A DNA stretch of 55,337 bases from Salinivenus lutea (GCA_002894685.1 NCRC01000025.1:1-55337); one strand, 5' to 3'. Numbered from the stretch's first letter, positions 37,580 to 47,106 are shown. Made by a program: numbers and translations. Notes: a model not told the origin generated them from the letters alone.

Positions 37580-39085
37580 CTACGCCTCGTCCAGCCAGCC
37601 GTCCACCGCCTCCGTCAGCGAGAAGGAGGCTTCGGGCGGATGCTCGAACTCGCGGTGTACCCAGTCGCCGCTGCCGTCCCGTGCCGGTCGGTAGCGTGTG
37701 CGGTACTCTGTGGGACGCGCCGTGAGGTCCGCCAGCGCATCAACCACGGCGTCCACATCGTCGGTCGTGTTGTAGAGCCCGAACGACACGCGCACCATCC
37801 CCGGCTGCGTCTCGGGGCCGCATTGGTCCGCGGGCGCCCCGTCGCCGCCCGTGCGCCCCAGCAGGTCGCGGACGAAGGGCTGGGCGCAGAAGCACGCGTT
37901 GCGCACCGCGATGCCGAAGTGATCGTTCAGCGCCGCGGCCACGAGCCCGTGCGGTAGGGCGTCGAGGTTGAAGGTGATGACGCCGATGCGGTCGGCCACC
38001 TCCAGGCGGTGCGAGCCGTAGAGCGTCAGCCCGTCGAGGGCCTCCAGCTTCTCCAGGGCATACTGCGTGAGCTGGCGCTCATCGTCTTCGACCACGTCCA
38101 TCCCAATGCGGCCGAGCAGCTGGAGCGTCGCGGCCAGCCGAAGGGCGCCCGGGAGGTTGGGCGTGCCGGCCTCCTCCCGCTCCGGCAGCGCGTCCGTGAT
38201 CTCGTAGTGATCCGTCTCCACCCGGTCCACAATGCCGCCGCCCACCTCCTGCGGCTCCAGGCCTTCAAAGAGGGCCTTTCGGGCGACGGTGACGCCGGGG
38301 CTGCCCGGGGCGTAGATCTTGTGTCCACTCATGCAGAGCACGTCGAGGGCCTCGGCCGGCTCGTTCCCCTGCACGCTGAGCGGCAGGTGAGCCGCCGACT
38401 GCGCCGCGTCGACCACGCAGAGCGCCCCCGCGTCGTGGGCCATCCGCGCAATCTCGTGCACCGGGTTGATGACGCCGGTCACGTTCGAGGCCGCGGTGAC
38501 GGCGACGTAGTTGAGTCGATCCGCGTGCTCGTCGATCGCCCGCCGCAGGGCCGCCACGTCCACGCGCCCCGCGTCGCCGTCCGGGTCCTTCTCCAGCGGC
38601 ACGTGGACGACATTGCCGACGTGCTTGCGGTGGGGCAGGTCGTTGGCGTGGTGCTCCATGAGCGTGGTGATGACCACGTCGCGCTCGGGACGCCGCTCGG
38701 CCAGCACCCGCGCCATGCGGTTGAGCCCGGCGGTCACGCCGCTGCCGCCAAAGACGACCGTGTAGTCGTCCGACGCATCCACGAAGTTGCCCACAATCTC
38801 GTGGGCCTGGTGGTAGAGGTGCGTCATGATGCGCGCCCCGAAGTGGAGCTGCGAGTGCGTGTTGGCGTAGTGCCGGAGCGCGCGGCGCACGATGTCGTCG
38901 GCCACCGTGCAGCGGAGGGTGGAGGCCGCGCTGTCGAGGTAGGTGCGGCGGGCCGTGCCGCCGTTCGCAAGGGGGTACTCGGTGTCGAGCCCGTCGAAGG
39001 CCGAGCGAAGCGCTTCCAGAAGGGCGACACGCTCTTCGCGCGATCCAGCGGGCGCGATGCGAGGGGAGGGGACGGAGTCAATCAT
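37580..39085 (-). CDS. class V aminotransferase / cysteine desulfurase-like PLP enzyme
   Basis: A 501-residue fold-type I PLP enzyme. The PLP Lys is about residue 256 in CMSGHKIYAPGSPG; the adjacent Asp and Gln are in VVDAAQSAAHLPLS. The N-terminal region shows YLDSAASTLRCTV. A cysteine pair at 398 and 400 (VRNACFCAQP) occupies the catalytic Cys loop position of SufS/CsdA-type desulfurases. This protein is longer than SufS (about 410) because of a C-terminal extension of about 60 residues after DALADLTARPTEY. The exact substrate (cysteine desulfuration or other) is uncertain, and no suf genes adjoin. It is convergent with the EF-G-like gene, 7 bp apart. Confidence 0.85.
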   Translation of the reverse strand: MIDSVPSPRIAPAGSREERVALLEALRSAFDGLDTEYPLANGGTARRTYLDSAASTLRCTVADDIVRRALRHYANTHSQLHFGARIMTHLYHQAHEIVGNFVDASDDYTVVFGGSGVTAGLNRMARVLAERRPERDVVITTLMEHHANDLPHRKHVGNVVHVPLEKDPDGDAGRVDVAALRRAIDEHADRLNYVAVTAASNVTGVINPVHEIARMAHDAGALCVVDAAQSAAHLPLSVQGNEPAEALDVLCMSGHKIYAPGSPGVTVARKALFEGLEPQEVGGGIVDRVETDHYEITDALPEREEAGTPNLPGALRLAATLQLLGRIGMDVVEDDERQLTQYALEKLEALDGLTLYGSHRLEVADRIGVITFNLDALPHGLVAAALNDHFGIAVRNACFCAQPFVRDLLGRTGGDGAPADQCGPETQPGMVRVSFGLYNTTDDVDAVVDALADLTARPTEYRTRYRPARDGSGDWVHREFEHPPEASFSLTEAVDGWLDEA

Positions 39086-39139
39086 GGGGCGGGCAGGACG
39101 ACGGGAGAACGGACCAGACACGAAAAACGGCACTTGTCT

Positions 39140-39168
39140 AATATGGTCAATTTCTCCTCTGGATTCAA
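39140..39168 (-). promoter_or_regulatory. putative promoter of the cysteine-desulfurase-like gene
   Basis: On the minus strand TTGAAT (39163-39168), exactly 17 bp, then CATATT (39140-39145). The leader to the start at 39085 would be about 48 nt. Confidence 0.45.
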
Positions 39169-39229
39169 TCGAGCTTCGTGGTCGGCCCCCGTTCTCCTCC
39201 GAAATTCCGCTTCCCGCCCTGCGGCTTCT

Positions 39230-40852
39230 CTACCGCTCGCCCAGGACCGCCCGGGCGTGCATCAGCGCTCCCCGCTCGGCGTCCGCCGGCTCAACCCCTT
39301 CGGTGAGGGCGGTATAGTACAGTCGGGCCCTCTCCGGTTGGCCCGCCGCCTCCGCCGCCCGCCCGGCCCCGTACAGGCTGTGGAACCGGTTGGGCGATAC
39401 CGCCAGCGCCGCCCGATAGGCCGCAAGCGCCTCCGCGGGCCGGTCGACGGCCCGTAGCAGATCGCCCAGCAGCTCGCGGGCCGGAAGCACGGCGCTCGGC
39501 GTAATCGGGTGCTTGTCGACCGAGTCCTCCCGGTCGGCCGCCGCCCGCATGAGCGTCAGGGCGCGATCGGAGTCGCCCGCGGCGTGGGCAATCCAGGCCT
39601 GCACCGTTGTGCGGCGGACCTCCACGTGCAGGGCCCAGTAGTCTTCCCCCTTCTCCAGCGTCCGCCCGTGGATGGCCTCCAGTGTGTCCACCATTGCTCG
39701 GGCCATCGTCAAATCCCCGCTCCGGGCGGCGCCCAGTCCGCGCGCCCAGTACGTGATGGCCTCGTGCTCCGAGAAATCCTCCCAGGGAAACGTGTCGTGG
39801 ACGCGCAGGGGCAAGGCCGCCGCCTCCGCCCACTGTCGTCGTTCCAGGGCGTACCGGGCCTGGGCCGCGGCGATGCCGTACGCCGCCGCGGGGTGCGGCT
39901 GGTACGCCTCGACGCCCAACAGTTCATCCAGCGCTGCTTTTGCCTTCTGATCGTCGCCCCGCTGCAGGTAGGCGTACATCATGTAGTCCAGCGCGTGGGC
40001 GTGGTGCAGCGACGTGTAGGCCTCGGGCGACTGTCGGAGCGCCGCGTCGGCCGAGCGCCGGTTCCACGCGATCACATCCGGCCAGACGCCGAGCCGCACG
40101 AAAATGTGACTCGGCATGTGGAGGGCGTGCGGGACGTCGGGCGCCAGCGTGTCGTACGCCCGGGCCACGTCGACGGCGTTCTCCGCGAGGACCGGGTTGT
40201 CGTAGGCGTGGATCAGGTAGTGGAACAGCCCGGGGTGACGGGGCGCCGTGTCCAGGCGCGCCTCCAGCACGGCGCCGGCCCGTTGCTGATGGGCAAAGGT
40301 GCTGTCCTCCGGCGGGGCCGTCGCGAGGTGCGCCAGGGCCCAGAACGCCGCGGCGTCCACGTCGCCCGCATGGGCCTCGTGGAGGGCGCGCTGAGCCGTC
40401 TCCCACGCCCGCACCCCGTCGCGGTGCGATCCGGCCTCGGCCGCCGTGTAGTAGGCCGCCAGGGCGTCTATGTACGCCTGCTCCCGCTCAGTCCCCGCTT
40501 TCAGTGCGCGGGCCTGTTCGAGGGCGGCCCGTCCCCTCGTGAACTCCGCGTCCGTCGGGGGCGCCCAGAGCGGGCGCAGCTGCGTCATCGCCACGCCCCA
40601 GTGGGCCATGGCGCAGGAGGCGTCCGCCGTGGCCGCCGCCTCAAAATGACCGGCCGCCTGCTCGTACATCATGTGGTGGAGCAGGGCAAGCCCCGTGTCG
40701 AAGGACGCCTGGGCCTCCGGCGCGCAGGACGTTGGAAAATCGACCGCCCCGTACGCTCCCTCCTGCCCCAGCGCAGGCGGAGCGGCCAGCAAAAGGCCAA
40801 GCACGAGAGGGCCCCCGAGTCGGAGGAGACGACATACAGCGGAGACAGTCAT
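39230..40852 (-). CDS. exported tetratricopeptide repeat protein
   Basis: A 540-residue protein. The signal peptide is LLRLGGPLVLGLLLAAPPAL with cleavage after ALGQ. The body is alpha-helical with TPR repeats, for example FDTGLALLHHMMYEQAAGHF and AYRAALAVSPNRFHSLYGAG at the end. A conserved central motif, LFHYLIHAYDNP followed by PHALHMPSHIFVRLGVWPDV, marks a known group of TPR proteins in which His residues cluster, hinting at metal binding or a catalytic-like site; the function is unknown. Its start is 40852 (or 40861). It lies 225 bp downstream of the CPH-type ATPase gene but is probably a separate unit. Confidence 0.88.
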   Translation of the reverse strand: MTVSAVCRLLRLGGPLVLGLLLAAPPALGQEGAYGAVDFPTSCAPEAQASFDTGLALLHHMMYEQAAGHFEAAATADASCAMAHWGVAMTQLRPLWAPPTDAEFTRGRAALEQARALKAGTEREQAYIDALAAYYTAAEAGSHRDGVRAWETAQRALHEAHAGDVDAAAFWALAHLATAPPEDSTFAHQQRAGAVLEARLDTAPRHPGLFHYLIHAYDNPVLAENAVDVARAYDTLAPDVPHALHMPSHIFVRLGVWPDVIAWNRRSADAALRQSPEAYTSLHHAHALDYMMYAYLQRGDDQKAKAALDELLGVEAYQPHPAAAYGIAAAQARYALERRQWAEAAALPLRVHDTFPWEDFSEHEAITYWARGLGAARSGDLTMARAMVDTLEAIHGRTLEKGEDYWALHVEVRRTTVQAWIAHAAGDSDRALTLMRAAADREDSVDKHPITPSAVLPARELLGDLLRAVDRPAEALAAYRAALAVSPNRFHSLYGAGRAAEAAGQPERARLYYTALTEGVEPADAERGALMHARAVLGER

Positions 40853-40892
40853 GAGAAACACCGATCAGCGAAATGGGGAGGACGGCGGAACG

Positions 40893-40937
40893 GACCCTCT
40901 CGCCCCCACGCAGCGACGACGTCCTGAGCAGAGGGTC
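40893..40937 (-). other. inverted repeat in the TPR gene leader
   Basis: GACCCTCT (40893-40900) and AGAGGGTC (40930-40937) are 8-bp complementary arms around a GC-rich loop. The structure lies between the ATPase stop and the TPR start and could terminate or attenuate transcription, but no T tract follows. Confidence 0.3.
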
Positions 40938-41077
40938 TCCCGCAGAATCAAGATCACACATTCCGCGACCGGTCGCCCCCGTCTTCCGACCCGTTCGGCG
41001 GTCGTCCACCCCATCCGTTTCCTCTCGGCCAATCCCCCGCCCCCGAGTGCGCCACCCGCTGCGTCCCGCATGTGCCA

Positions 41078-43120
41078 CTAGTCCAACGACAGGAAGCGCG
41101 CGTTGACCGCCACGATCACCGTGCTGAGGCTCATGAGCACGGCGCCGACGGCCGGACTCAGCAGAATGCCCGCCGTGGCGAGCACGCCCGCCGCCAGCGG
41201 AATGGCGACCACGTTGTAGCCGGTGGCCCACCACAGATTCTGCACCATCTTGCGGTACGTGGCCTGCGCCAGGCGAATGACGTCGACCGCGTCGCGCGGG
41301 TCGCTCTCTACCAGTACGATGTCCGCGGTCTCCACCGCCACGTCCGTCCCGGCGCCAATGGCAATGCCAACGTCCGCGGTGGCGAGGGCCGGCGCGTCGT
41401 TCACGCCGTCGCCCGTCATCGCCACGACCCGCCCCTCCGCCTGCAGCTCCTTGATCACATCGCTTTTCTCGTCCGGGAGCACCTCCGCAATCACGCGATC
41501 CACGCCCAGCTCGTCGGCCACCCACTGCGCGACCCGTTCGTTGTCGCCCGTGAGCATCACCACGTCGATGCCCAGAGCGTGCAGCGTCTCGATCGCCTCG
41601 CGCGATTCCTCGCGGATGACGTCGGCCAGGGCCAGCGCCCCGAGCGCTACCCCGTCCCGCACGACGTACACGACGGTTTTGCCCTGATTCTGGAGCGACT
41701 GGGCGTCGTGCTGGGGCAGGTCCGTCTCGTCCGCGGCGGCCCCCGGACTCAGCACGCGCACCTCGGTGCCCCCCACCGTGGCCCGCACGCCCGTGCCCGT
41801 GAGCGCCTCAAAGCCGGCGGCGTCCGGCACGTCGAGCCCCTCGTCCTCCGCTTCCCGGAGGATGCCCGCCGCAATCGGATGTTCGCTGTGCTGCTCCACA
41901 GCCGCCGCCAGGCGGAGCACATCCGCCGCCCCGGTGTCTCCAAAGACGAGCACGTCGGTGACCCCGAAGCGTCCTTCCGTGAGCGTGCCCGTCTTGTCGA
42001 ACACAACCGTGTCGAGGGTGCGCGCCTGCTCGAACGCGCCACGGTCGCGAATCAGCAGGCCGCGCTGGGCCCCGAGGCCGGTACTCACGGACACCACGAG
42101 CGGGATGGCGAGGCCCAGGGCGTGCGGGCAGGTGATCACCATGACCGTTACGGCCCGTTCCAGGCTGAAGACGAAGGTCTCATCGAGCGCGGCGTACCAC
42201 GTCCCAAACGTCAGCGCCCCCGCCGTGAGCGCGATCAGCGTGAGCCAGTAGGCCGCCCGGTCCGCCAGGTTCTGCGTCCGGCTCCGCGACGCCTGCGCCT
42301 CGCGAACGAGCCCGATGACCTGGTTCAGGTAGCTGCTCTCGCCGGTCTTCTCGACCGCCACGACGAGCGAGCCGGTGCCGTTGACCGCCCCCGCAATCAC
42401 GTCGTCGCCTTCGGTCTTCTCCACGGGCACACTCTCGCCGGTGAGCATGCTCTCGTTGACGCTCGACCGCCCCTCCACCACCGTCCCGTCCGCCGGGACC
42501 TTCTCACCGGATTTGACGCGCACCCGATCGCCGGGCGCCAGGTCGGCAATCGGGACCTCCTCGGTCTCGCCCCCCTCGGTAATTCGATGGGCCGTGTTCG
42601 GCATGAGGCGCGCGAGCTCCTCCAGCGCCCGGCTCGCCCCCATCACCGACCGCATCTCGATCCAGTGCCCCACCAGCATCAGGTCGATCAGCGTGGCGGT
42701 TTCCCAGAAGAACATCTGCCCCGGCACGCCGAGGGCCACCGCAGCGCTGTAGGCGTACGCGACCGTGATGGCGAACGCCACGAGCGTCATCATGCCCGGC
42801 GTGCGCGCCCGTAGCTCGTCGACCAGGCCGGTGAGAAAGGGCCAGCCGCCGTAGCCGTAGACGAAGGTGGAGAGCGCGAGAAGCCCCATCGTGTCGCCCG
42901 CAAAGCCGAGGGTGTCGCCCAGCCCCAGCCACTGCTGAATCATGGGGCTGAGGGCGAGGATGGGCACGGTCGCCGCCAGGCTCACGAAGAAGCGGCGGCG
43001 GTAGTCCTTCACCATCTCGGCGTGGTGCTCGTGAGGGTCGTGTCCGTCCGCGTGCTCCTCGGAGCCGTCGTGGGACGGCGCGCCTTCGGAATCGTCGGTG
43101 GGGCCGTGGTCGTGGGGCAT
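41078..43120 (-). CDS. copB: P1B-type copper ATPase, CPH subtype (CopB-like)
   Basis: A 680-residue heavy-metal transporting P-type ATPase. The N-terminus is His/Asp-rich (MPHDHGPTDDSEGAPSHDGS, then EEHADGHDPHEHHAEM) and has no HMA domain, as in CopB-type pumps. The membrane metal motif is TCPHALG (CPH). Phosphorylation site DKTGTLTEG, actuator TGESVP and hinge GDGVNDAPALA are all intact. CPH ATPases export Cu(I)/Cu(II) or silver. The start at 43120 was chosen because the His-rich tail begins there. It is the last gene of the copper island, 41 bp after the methyltransferase, and complements the CPC-type CopA of the same island. Confidence 0.95.
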   Translation of the reverse strand: MPHDHGPTDDSEGAPSHDGSEEHADGHDPHEHHAEMVKDYRRRFFVSLAATVPILALSPMIQQWLGLGDTLGFAGDTMGLLALSTFVYGYGGWPFLTGLVDELRARTPGMMTLVAFAITVAYAYSAAVALGVPGQMFFWETATLIDLMLVGHWIEMRSVMGASRALEELARLMPNTAHRITEGGETEEVPIADLAPGDRVRVKSGEKVPADGTVVEGRSSVNESMLTGESVPVEKTEGDDVIAGAVNGTGSLVVAVEKTGESSYLNQVIGLVREAQASRSRTQNLADRAAYWLTLIALTAGALTFGTWYAALDETFVFSLERAVTVMVITCPHALGLAIPLVVSVSTGLGAQRGLLIRDRGAFEQARTLDTVVFDKTGTLTEGRFGVTDVLVFGDTGAADVLRLAAAVEQHSEHPIAAGILREAEDEGLDVPDAAGFEALTGTGVRATVGGTEVRVLSPGAAADETDLPQHDAQSLQNQGKTVVYVVRDGVALGALALADVIREESREAIETLHALGIDVVMLTGDNERVAQWVADELGVDRVIAEVLPDEKSDVIKELQAEGRVVAMTGDGVNDAPALATADVGIAIGAGTDVAVETADIVLVESDPRDAVDVIRLAQATYRKMVQNLWWATGYNVVAIPLAAGVLATAGILLSPAVGAVLMSLSTVIVAVNARFLSLD

Positions 43121-43160
43121 CGGAAGAGAGAGCGTCAGGCGATATGACGACACGTGGACG

Positions 43161-43805
43161 TTACTCGAAGGCGGGACGGGCGACGACCACCATCATTCCC
43201 CACACAACGTCAAAACGGTACCGAAACGCATCCGGAACCTCGAACGAGGCGCGTTCCAGTAGGCTCGTAAGCTCGGCACGGGTGTAGCACGTTTCGTACG
43301 CCGGGTCCACGTACTGGAGCACCACGTCCATCATCTGGCACGTCCAGAAGTCGCGGCACCAGTCCAGAAGCACGAGCCGTCCCTCCGGGCCCAGCACGCG
43401 GCGCACCTCTCCCAGCACCTGCTCCGGGTGGGTAAAGTAGTGAAACGTATTGGCGCACACGACCACGTCGAACGTGTCGTCCGCATACGGAAGGTCATGG
43501 GCGTCAGCCTGTTCGACCTGCACGTTCGGCTCATTTGCGAGCTTGCGTCGGGACTGGTCGACCATGTTCGGGGCCAGGTCCACCCCTGTCAGCTCCGCTT
43601 CGGGGGCGGCCGCCGCGAGGCGGCGCAACAGCTCCCCGGTTCCACACGCCAGGTCGAGAACACGCTCGGCCGGGGCCACGGCCGCCGTGCGCCCGGCGAC
43701 CGGCAGCGTGCGGTTCATGTACCGACGCCAGAACAGGTCGTACACCCGCGCCCAGCCGTCGTACTGGGCGGTCACGGACGGATCTTGGTGCGTGGACTTC
43801 GGCAT
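43161..43805 (-). CDS. class I SAM-dependent methyltransferase in the copper island
   Basis: A 214-residue methyltransferase. Motif I is RVLDLACGTGELLRRLA, the acidic end of beta-2 is ELTGVDLAPNMVDQSRRKLA, and the post-I region includes ADAHDLPYADDTFDVVVCAN. It resembles UbiE/phospholipid N-methyltransferase-like enzymes of the Methyltransf_11 family. The substrate is unknown. The start at 43805 (MPKSTHQDPSVTAQYDGWAR) fits the family. It stands between PcoB and the CPH ATPase, with 41-56 bp gaps, and is surely cotranscribed with copper genes. The reason for a methyltransferase here is not evident. Confidence 0.9.
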   Translation of the reverse strand: MPKSTHQDPSVTAQYDGWARVYDLFWRRYMNRTLPVAGRTAAVAPAERVLDLACGTGELLRRLAAAAPEAELTGVDLAPNMVDQSRRKLANEPNVQVEQADAHDLPYADDTFDVVVCANTFHYFTHPEQVLGEVRRVLGPEGRLVLLDWCRDFWTCQMMDVVLQYVDPAYETCYTRAELTSLLERASFEVPDAFRYRFDVVWGMMVVVARPAFE

Positions 43806-43860
43806 AAAATCAGCGGGGGGGCGAGGACAGTAATCACGAGGACAAGCGAGCGCGCTCCGA

Positions 43861-44592
43861 TCAGCGCCAAAGGCGAACCCCGAACACGAAGGCGCCGCTG
43901 CTGGCGTCGCCCCCGGCAAAATCGGCCGTCTCCCCGAACGCCCAGCTGTGGTCGTAGCCGACGTAGGGGGCGACCTTGCGGTGGAATTCGTACCGCAGGC
44001 GGACGCCAAGGCCCAGGTCGTTGACGCCGGTGCCGACGCCCCACTCGGGCACCTCCTGCAGCGCCACCTTCGTCTCCAGCTCCGACTCCAGCTTCAGCCG
44101 CTGCGTGAACAGGACGTGGTAGCTGGCCGCGAACTGGGCCGACACGTCCCCCTCGTGGCTGACGTAGAGGGTGGGCTCGACCTCAAACTGATACGGGGCC
44201 AGGCCCTGCAGTCCCACCGCCAGGAAGCCGCGGGTGTCCCCGCCGTCGCCCCAGCGCCGGTCGACGCGGGCCCCCGCCACCGCATCGAAGAAGGGGCTGA
44301 CGAGACGGCCGTAGAGCGCCTCGGCCTCCACGTCTCCTTCTCGGCGAATGGTCGATGCCTCCCCTTCCCCGCGGAGCCACAACCGATTGATGTCTCCGCC
44401 AATCCAGCTGGTGGCCTCCAGCTCCACGGGCCGCTCGGCGGGGCCGGGAACGTATTCGAGCTTGTGAAAGAGCAGGAAGGCGCGCGGGGTGTCGTCCATG
44501 GTCTGGGCCTGGGCGGAGTGCGGCGTGCCGCCGACCCAGAGCGTGGCCACAAGGAGAAGTCCGACGGAGTACTGCACAAAACGAATCATCAT
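43861..44592 (-). CDS. pcoB: copper resistance protein B (PcoB/CopB outer-membrane)
   Basis: A 243-residue exported beta-barrel protein. The signal peptide is MMIRFVQYSVGLLLVATLWV with cleavage near AQAQ. The mature part matches CopB/PcoB: LLFHKLEYVPG, INRLWLRGEGEASTIRREGD, VEAEALYGRLVSPFFDAVAG, QFEVEPTLYVSHEGDVSAQF, LTQRLKLESELE and the closing VRLRYEFHRKVAPYVGYDHS. The His/Met-rich N-terminal tail of Pseudomonas CopB is missing. Its partner CopA lies directly upstream (44634), gap 41 bp, the usual copAB order. Role: periplasmic/outer-membrane copper sequestration. Confidence 0.94.
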   Translation of the reverse strand: MMIRFVQYSVGLLLVATLWVGGTPHSAQAQTMDDTPRAFLLFHKLEYVPGPAERPVELEATSWIGGDINRLWLRGEGEASTIRREGDVEAEALYGRLVSPFFDAVAGARVDRRWGDGGDTRGFLAVGLQGLAPYQFEVEPTLYVSHEGDVSAQFAASYHVLFTQRLKLESELETKVALQEVPEWGVGTGVNDLGLGVRLRYEFHRKVAPYVGYDHSWAFGETADFAGGDASSGAFVFGVRLWR

Positions 44593-44633
44593 CTTGGGGG
44601 CGGTGAGGGGAGCAGAAGCGACGAAGAGGCGTG

Positions 44634-46592
44634 CTACGTCACCTGATCGTAGTAGAATTCGTTGTCGCTTTCGGGCGCGGGTTCGACGTAGAAGACGCGG
44701 GCCATGCCCGCATCCATGTGGTAGAGGATGTGGCAGTGGAAAAACCACGGGCCCTTCTCGTGGCCGTCGATGAGAAGCGACACCCGCTCGGCGGGCTTTA
44801 CGGTGATCGTGTCGAGGAGGGGCGCCCGCTCCCCGTGCCCATTCTCGAGCTCCATGAACTGCCCGTGCAGGTGCATCGGGTGGTTCATCATGGTGTCGTT
44901 CACCATGGTGAGGCGCACGCGCTCGTCGTGCTCGACGCGGATGGGATCGGCGTCGGAGAACTCGACCCCGTTGAGGCCCCACATGAAACGCTCCATGTTG
45001 CCGGTCAGGTGCAGTTCGATCTCCCGATCGGGCGCCCGGAACGCGTCCTTCTCGTCCGCCGCCTTGAGCTGATCGTAGGTGAGCACGCGCCAGCCGTCGT
45101 CGCCCAGGCCAATGCCGGGCTCGTGCAGCCGCGACTGCGTCATCATCGGCAGGCCGGCTTCCGCAGGGCCGTGGGTCTCGTCCGGATCGTGCATGACCGG
45201 CTCGGGGAGCGTGCCCGGCGGGCGGAGTCCGTCGCCATCCCCGCCTCCCATACTGCCGCTCATGTCTCCCGACCTGTCGCCGTGGTCCATGTCGCCGTGG
45301 TCCCTCTCGCTCATGCCGTCCATGCCTCCCTGCTTCATGTCCTCCATGTCGCCCTCCCCCATGCCGCCCATGCCCATCGCGGCCATCGTGAGGGTGGGCC
45401 GCTCGCGGAGCTCGGGGACGGGACCGTCCATGCCCTCCCGCGGAGCAAGCGTGCCTCGGGCGTAGCCGCTGCGGTCCAGCGACTCGGCGAAGACGGTGTA
45501 GGCGCGGTCGTCGGTCGGCTCCACAATCACATCGTAGCGCTCGGCCGTCCCGATCCGAAACTCGTCGGTCGCGACCGGCTCGACGTTCTGCCCACTCACC
45601 TGCACCACGTCCATCTCCAGCCCCGGCACCCGCACGTCGAAGATGGACGCGGCACTGGCATTGATGACCCGTAGGCGCACCCGTTCGCCCGGAGTGAAGA
45701 GGCCGGTCCAGTTGGCGCCCGGCGCCTGGCCGTTCAGGAGGTAGGTGTAGGTGGGCGCCCGGACGGCCGACAGATCGGTGGCGCTCATCCGCATCCGGTC
45801 CCAGCCGAGGCGGTTCTTGAGCGTGTCCCAGAACCCCTCCTCCGACACGTCCGACCAGAACTCGCCGACGGTCTGCTGCTGAAAGTTGTAGTAGTGCTCC
45901 CCCTTCTTCAGATTTGCCAGGATCTGGTACGGGTCGTCGTGGGCCCAGTCCGACAGCACGACGACGTGCTCCCGGTCGTACTCGAACGGCGTCCCCTCGG
46001 CCGGGTCAATCACCAGCGGCCCGTAGTGGCCCAGCTGCTCCTGCAGGCCAGAGTGGCTGTGGTACCAGTAGGTGCCGTACTGGCGGACCTCGAAGGGGCC
46101 CGCCTCGAAGGTCTCCCCGGGCGGCACGCCGGGGTAGTTCACCTGGGGCACGCCATCGAACCGGTTGGGCAGCAGGAGCCCGTGCCAGTGGATGGACGTC
46201 TCCTCGTCGAGCGCGTTGTGGTAGCGCAGCACCACCTCCTCGCCCTCCTGCAGGCGAATCAGCGGCCCGGGCACGGTGCCGTTCATCGTAATGGCGGTCG
46301 CCCGTTTCCCTGCCACCTCAAAGGGCGTCCGATCGATGGTGATGTCGTATTCGACGCGGCGGCCGGCGCGACGTGTGGGGCCTAGTGCAGTGAGGCCGCC
46401 CGCCGGGGCTGAACCGGACGCGTGGGCCCAGGTCGGCAGGAGGGTCTGGGCCCCCATTAGGACAGCGAAGGCCCCCGTGCTGCGTAAAAAGTCGCGGCGG
46501 TTGAGGGGAGCGGGAGCGGCCTCGTCGGCCGGGGACTCGGTCCACGAGGGTGCGGCTGGGGGGGATTCGGGGGAGGCGTCGTCAGTAGGCAT
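44634..46592 (-). CDS. pcoA: multicopper oxidase CopA/PcoA (Tat-exported)
   Basis: A 652-residue periplasmic multicopper oxidase. The twin-arginine signal contains LNRRDFLRSTGAFAVLMGAQ. The copper sites are visible in order: ETSIHWHGLLLP, TYWYHSHSGLQEQ, MNHPMHLHGQFME and FFHCHILYHMDAGM, giving type 1 and the T2/T3 cluster. A Met/His-rich insertion lies near residues 400-450 (MAAMGMGGMGEGDMEDMKQG, then MSERDHGDMDHGDRSG), as in copper-storing CopA proteins. It oxidises Cu(I) to Cu(II) and binds extra copper in the periplasm. The start at 46592 gives a 30-residue acidic n-region before the RR motif. Confidence 0.97.
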   Translation of the reverse strand: MPTDDASPESPPAAPSWTESPADEAAPAPLNRRDFLRSTGAFAVLMGAQTLLPTWAHASGSAPAGGLTALGPTRRAGRRVEYDITIDRTPFEVAGKRATAITMNGTVPGPLIRLQEGEEVVLRYHNALDEETSIHWHGLLLPNRFDGVPQVNYPGVPPGETFEAGPFEVRQYGTYWYHSHSGLQEQLGHYGPLVIDPAEGTPFEYDREHVVVLSDWAHDDPYQILANLKKGEHYYNFQQQTVGEFWSDVSEEGFWDTLKNRLGWDRMRMSATDLSAVRAPTYTYLLNGQAPGANWTGLFTPGERVRLRVINASAASIFDVRVPGLEMDVVQVSGQNVEPVATDEFRIGTAERYDVIVEPTDDRAYTVFAESLDRSGYARGTLAPREGMDGPVPELRERPTLTMAAMGMGGMGEGDMEDMKQGGMDGMSERDHGDMDHGDRSGDMSGSMGGGDGDGLRPPGTLPEPVMHDPDETHGPAEAGLPMMTQSRLHEPGIGLGDDGWRVLTYDQLKAADEKDAFRAPDREIELHLTGNMERFMWGLNGVEFSDADPIRVEHDERVRLTMVNDTMMNHPMHLHGQFMELENGHGERAPLLDTITVKPAERVSLLIDGHEKGPWFFHCHILYHMDAGMARVFYVEPAPESDNEFYYDQVT

Positions 46593-46731
46593 AGGGGCGG
46601 AGTAGGGTACAGTGGCAGTCACACAGGAACGGGACCCCGTGCGGAGTCCCGGAAACCGACTGTTGGAGGCTCCCCGCTTCCGTCACTGCGGTGAGACAAT
46701 CACCGGCGGGGCGGGGACACCTCCACCCTAC

Positions 46732-47106
46732 TCATTCAAGCCACACCCCGACATGGGCGTGACGACGAACCGCGCGATGGACGGCGCGCCGCGACAGCGG
46801 AATGGATGTGGTGCTCGCTGTCTGTGCGAGTCGTACGCTCCCAGTTCCCTCCTCACCGGCAGGCGACGGCTCCACGTCCGTCGTCGTGCGCAACTCCTGA
46901 TTCGCACGGTGGGCCGCCCACCCCGCGGAAACGGCGCCCTGGGCCCTCTCACAATGCTCCGCGGACTCGGACGTCCCACAGTGGCTCGACGATCCCGGCC
47001 CGGCGGGGACACAGACGGCCTGAACCACCGGCGCGCTCCACGCCAGCCCAAACACCACCGCCAGAAGGGCCGCGGCGAGCCGATACGTGGAGGACTGGTT
47101 CCTCAT
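46732..47106 (-). CDS. small secreted Cys/His-containing protein in the copper island
   Basis: A 124-residue protein I do not recognise. It has a strong signal peptide (TYRLAAALLAVVFGLAWSAP with VVQA cleavage). The mature part has three Cys in VCVPAGPG, SHCGTSES and EHCERAQ, and several His including the end VHRAVRRHAHVGVWLE. The combination of an export signal, Cys and His in a copper island suggests metal binding, by inference. The Met at 47106 was chosen because it starts the signal peptide; a frame from 47178 exists. It lies between the cupredoxin and CopA oxidase genes. Confidence 0.6.
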   Translation of the reverse strand: MRNQSSTYRLAAALLAVVFGLAWSAPVVQAVCVPAGPGSSSHCGTSESAEHCERAQGAVSAGWAAHRANQELRTTTDVEPSPAGEEGTGSVRLAQTASTTSIPLSRRAVHRAVRRHAHVGVWLE

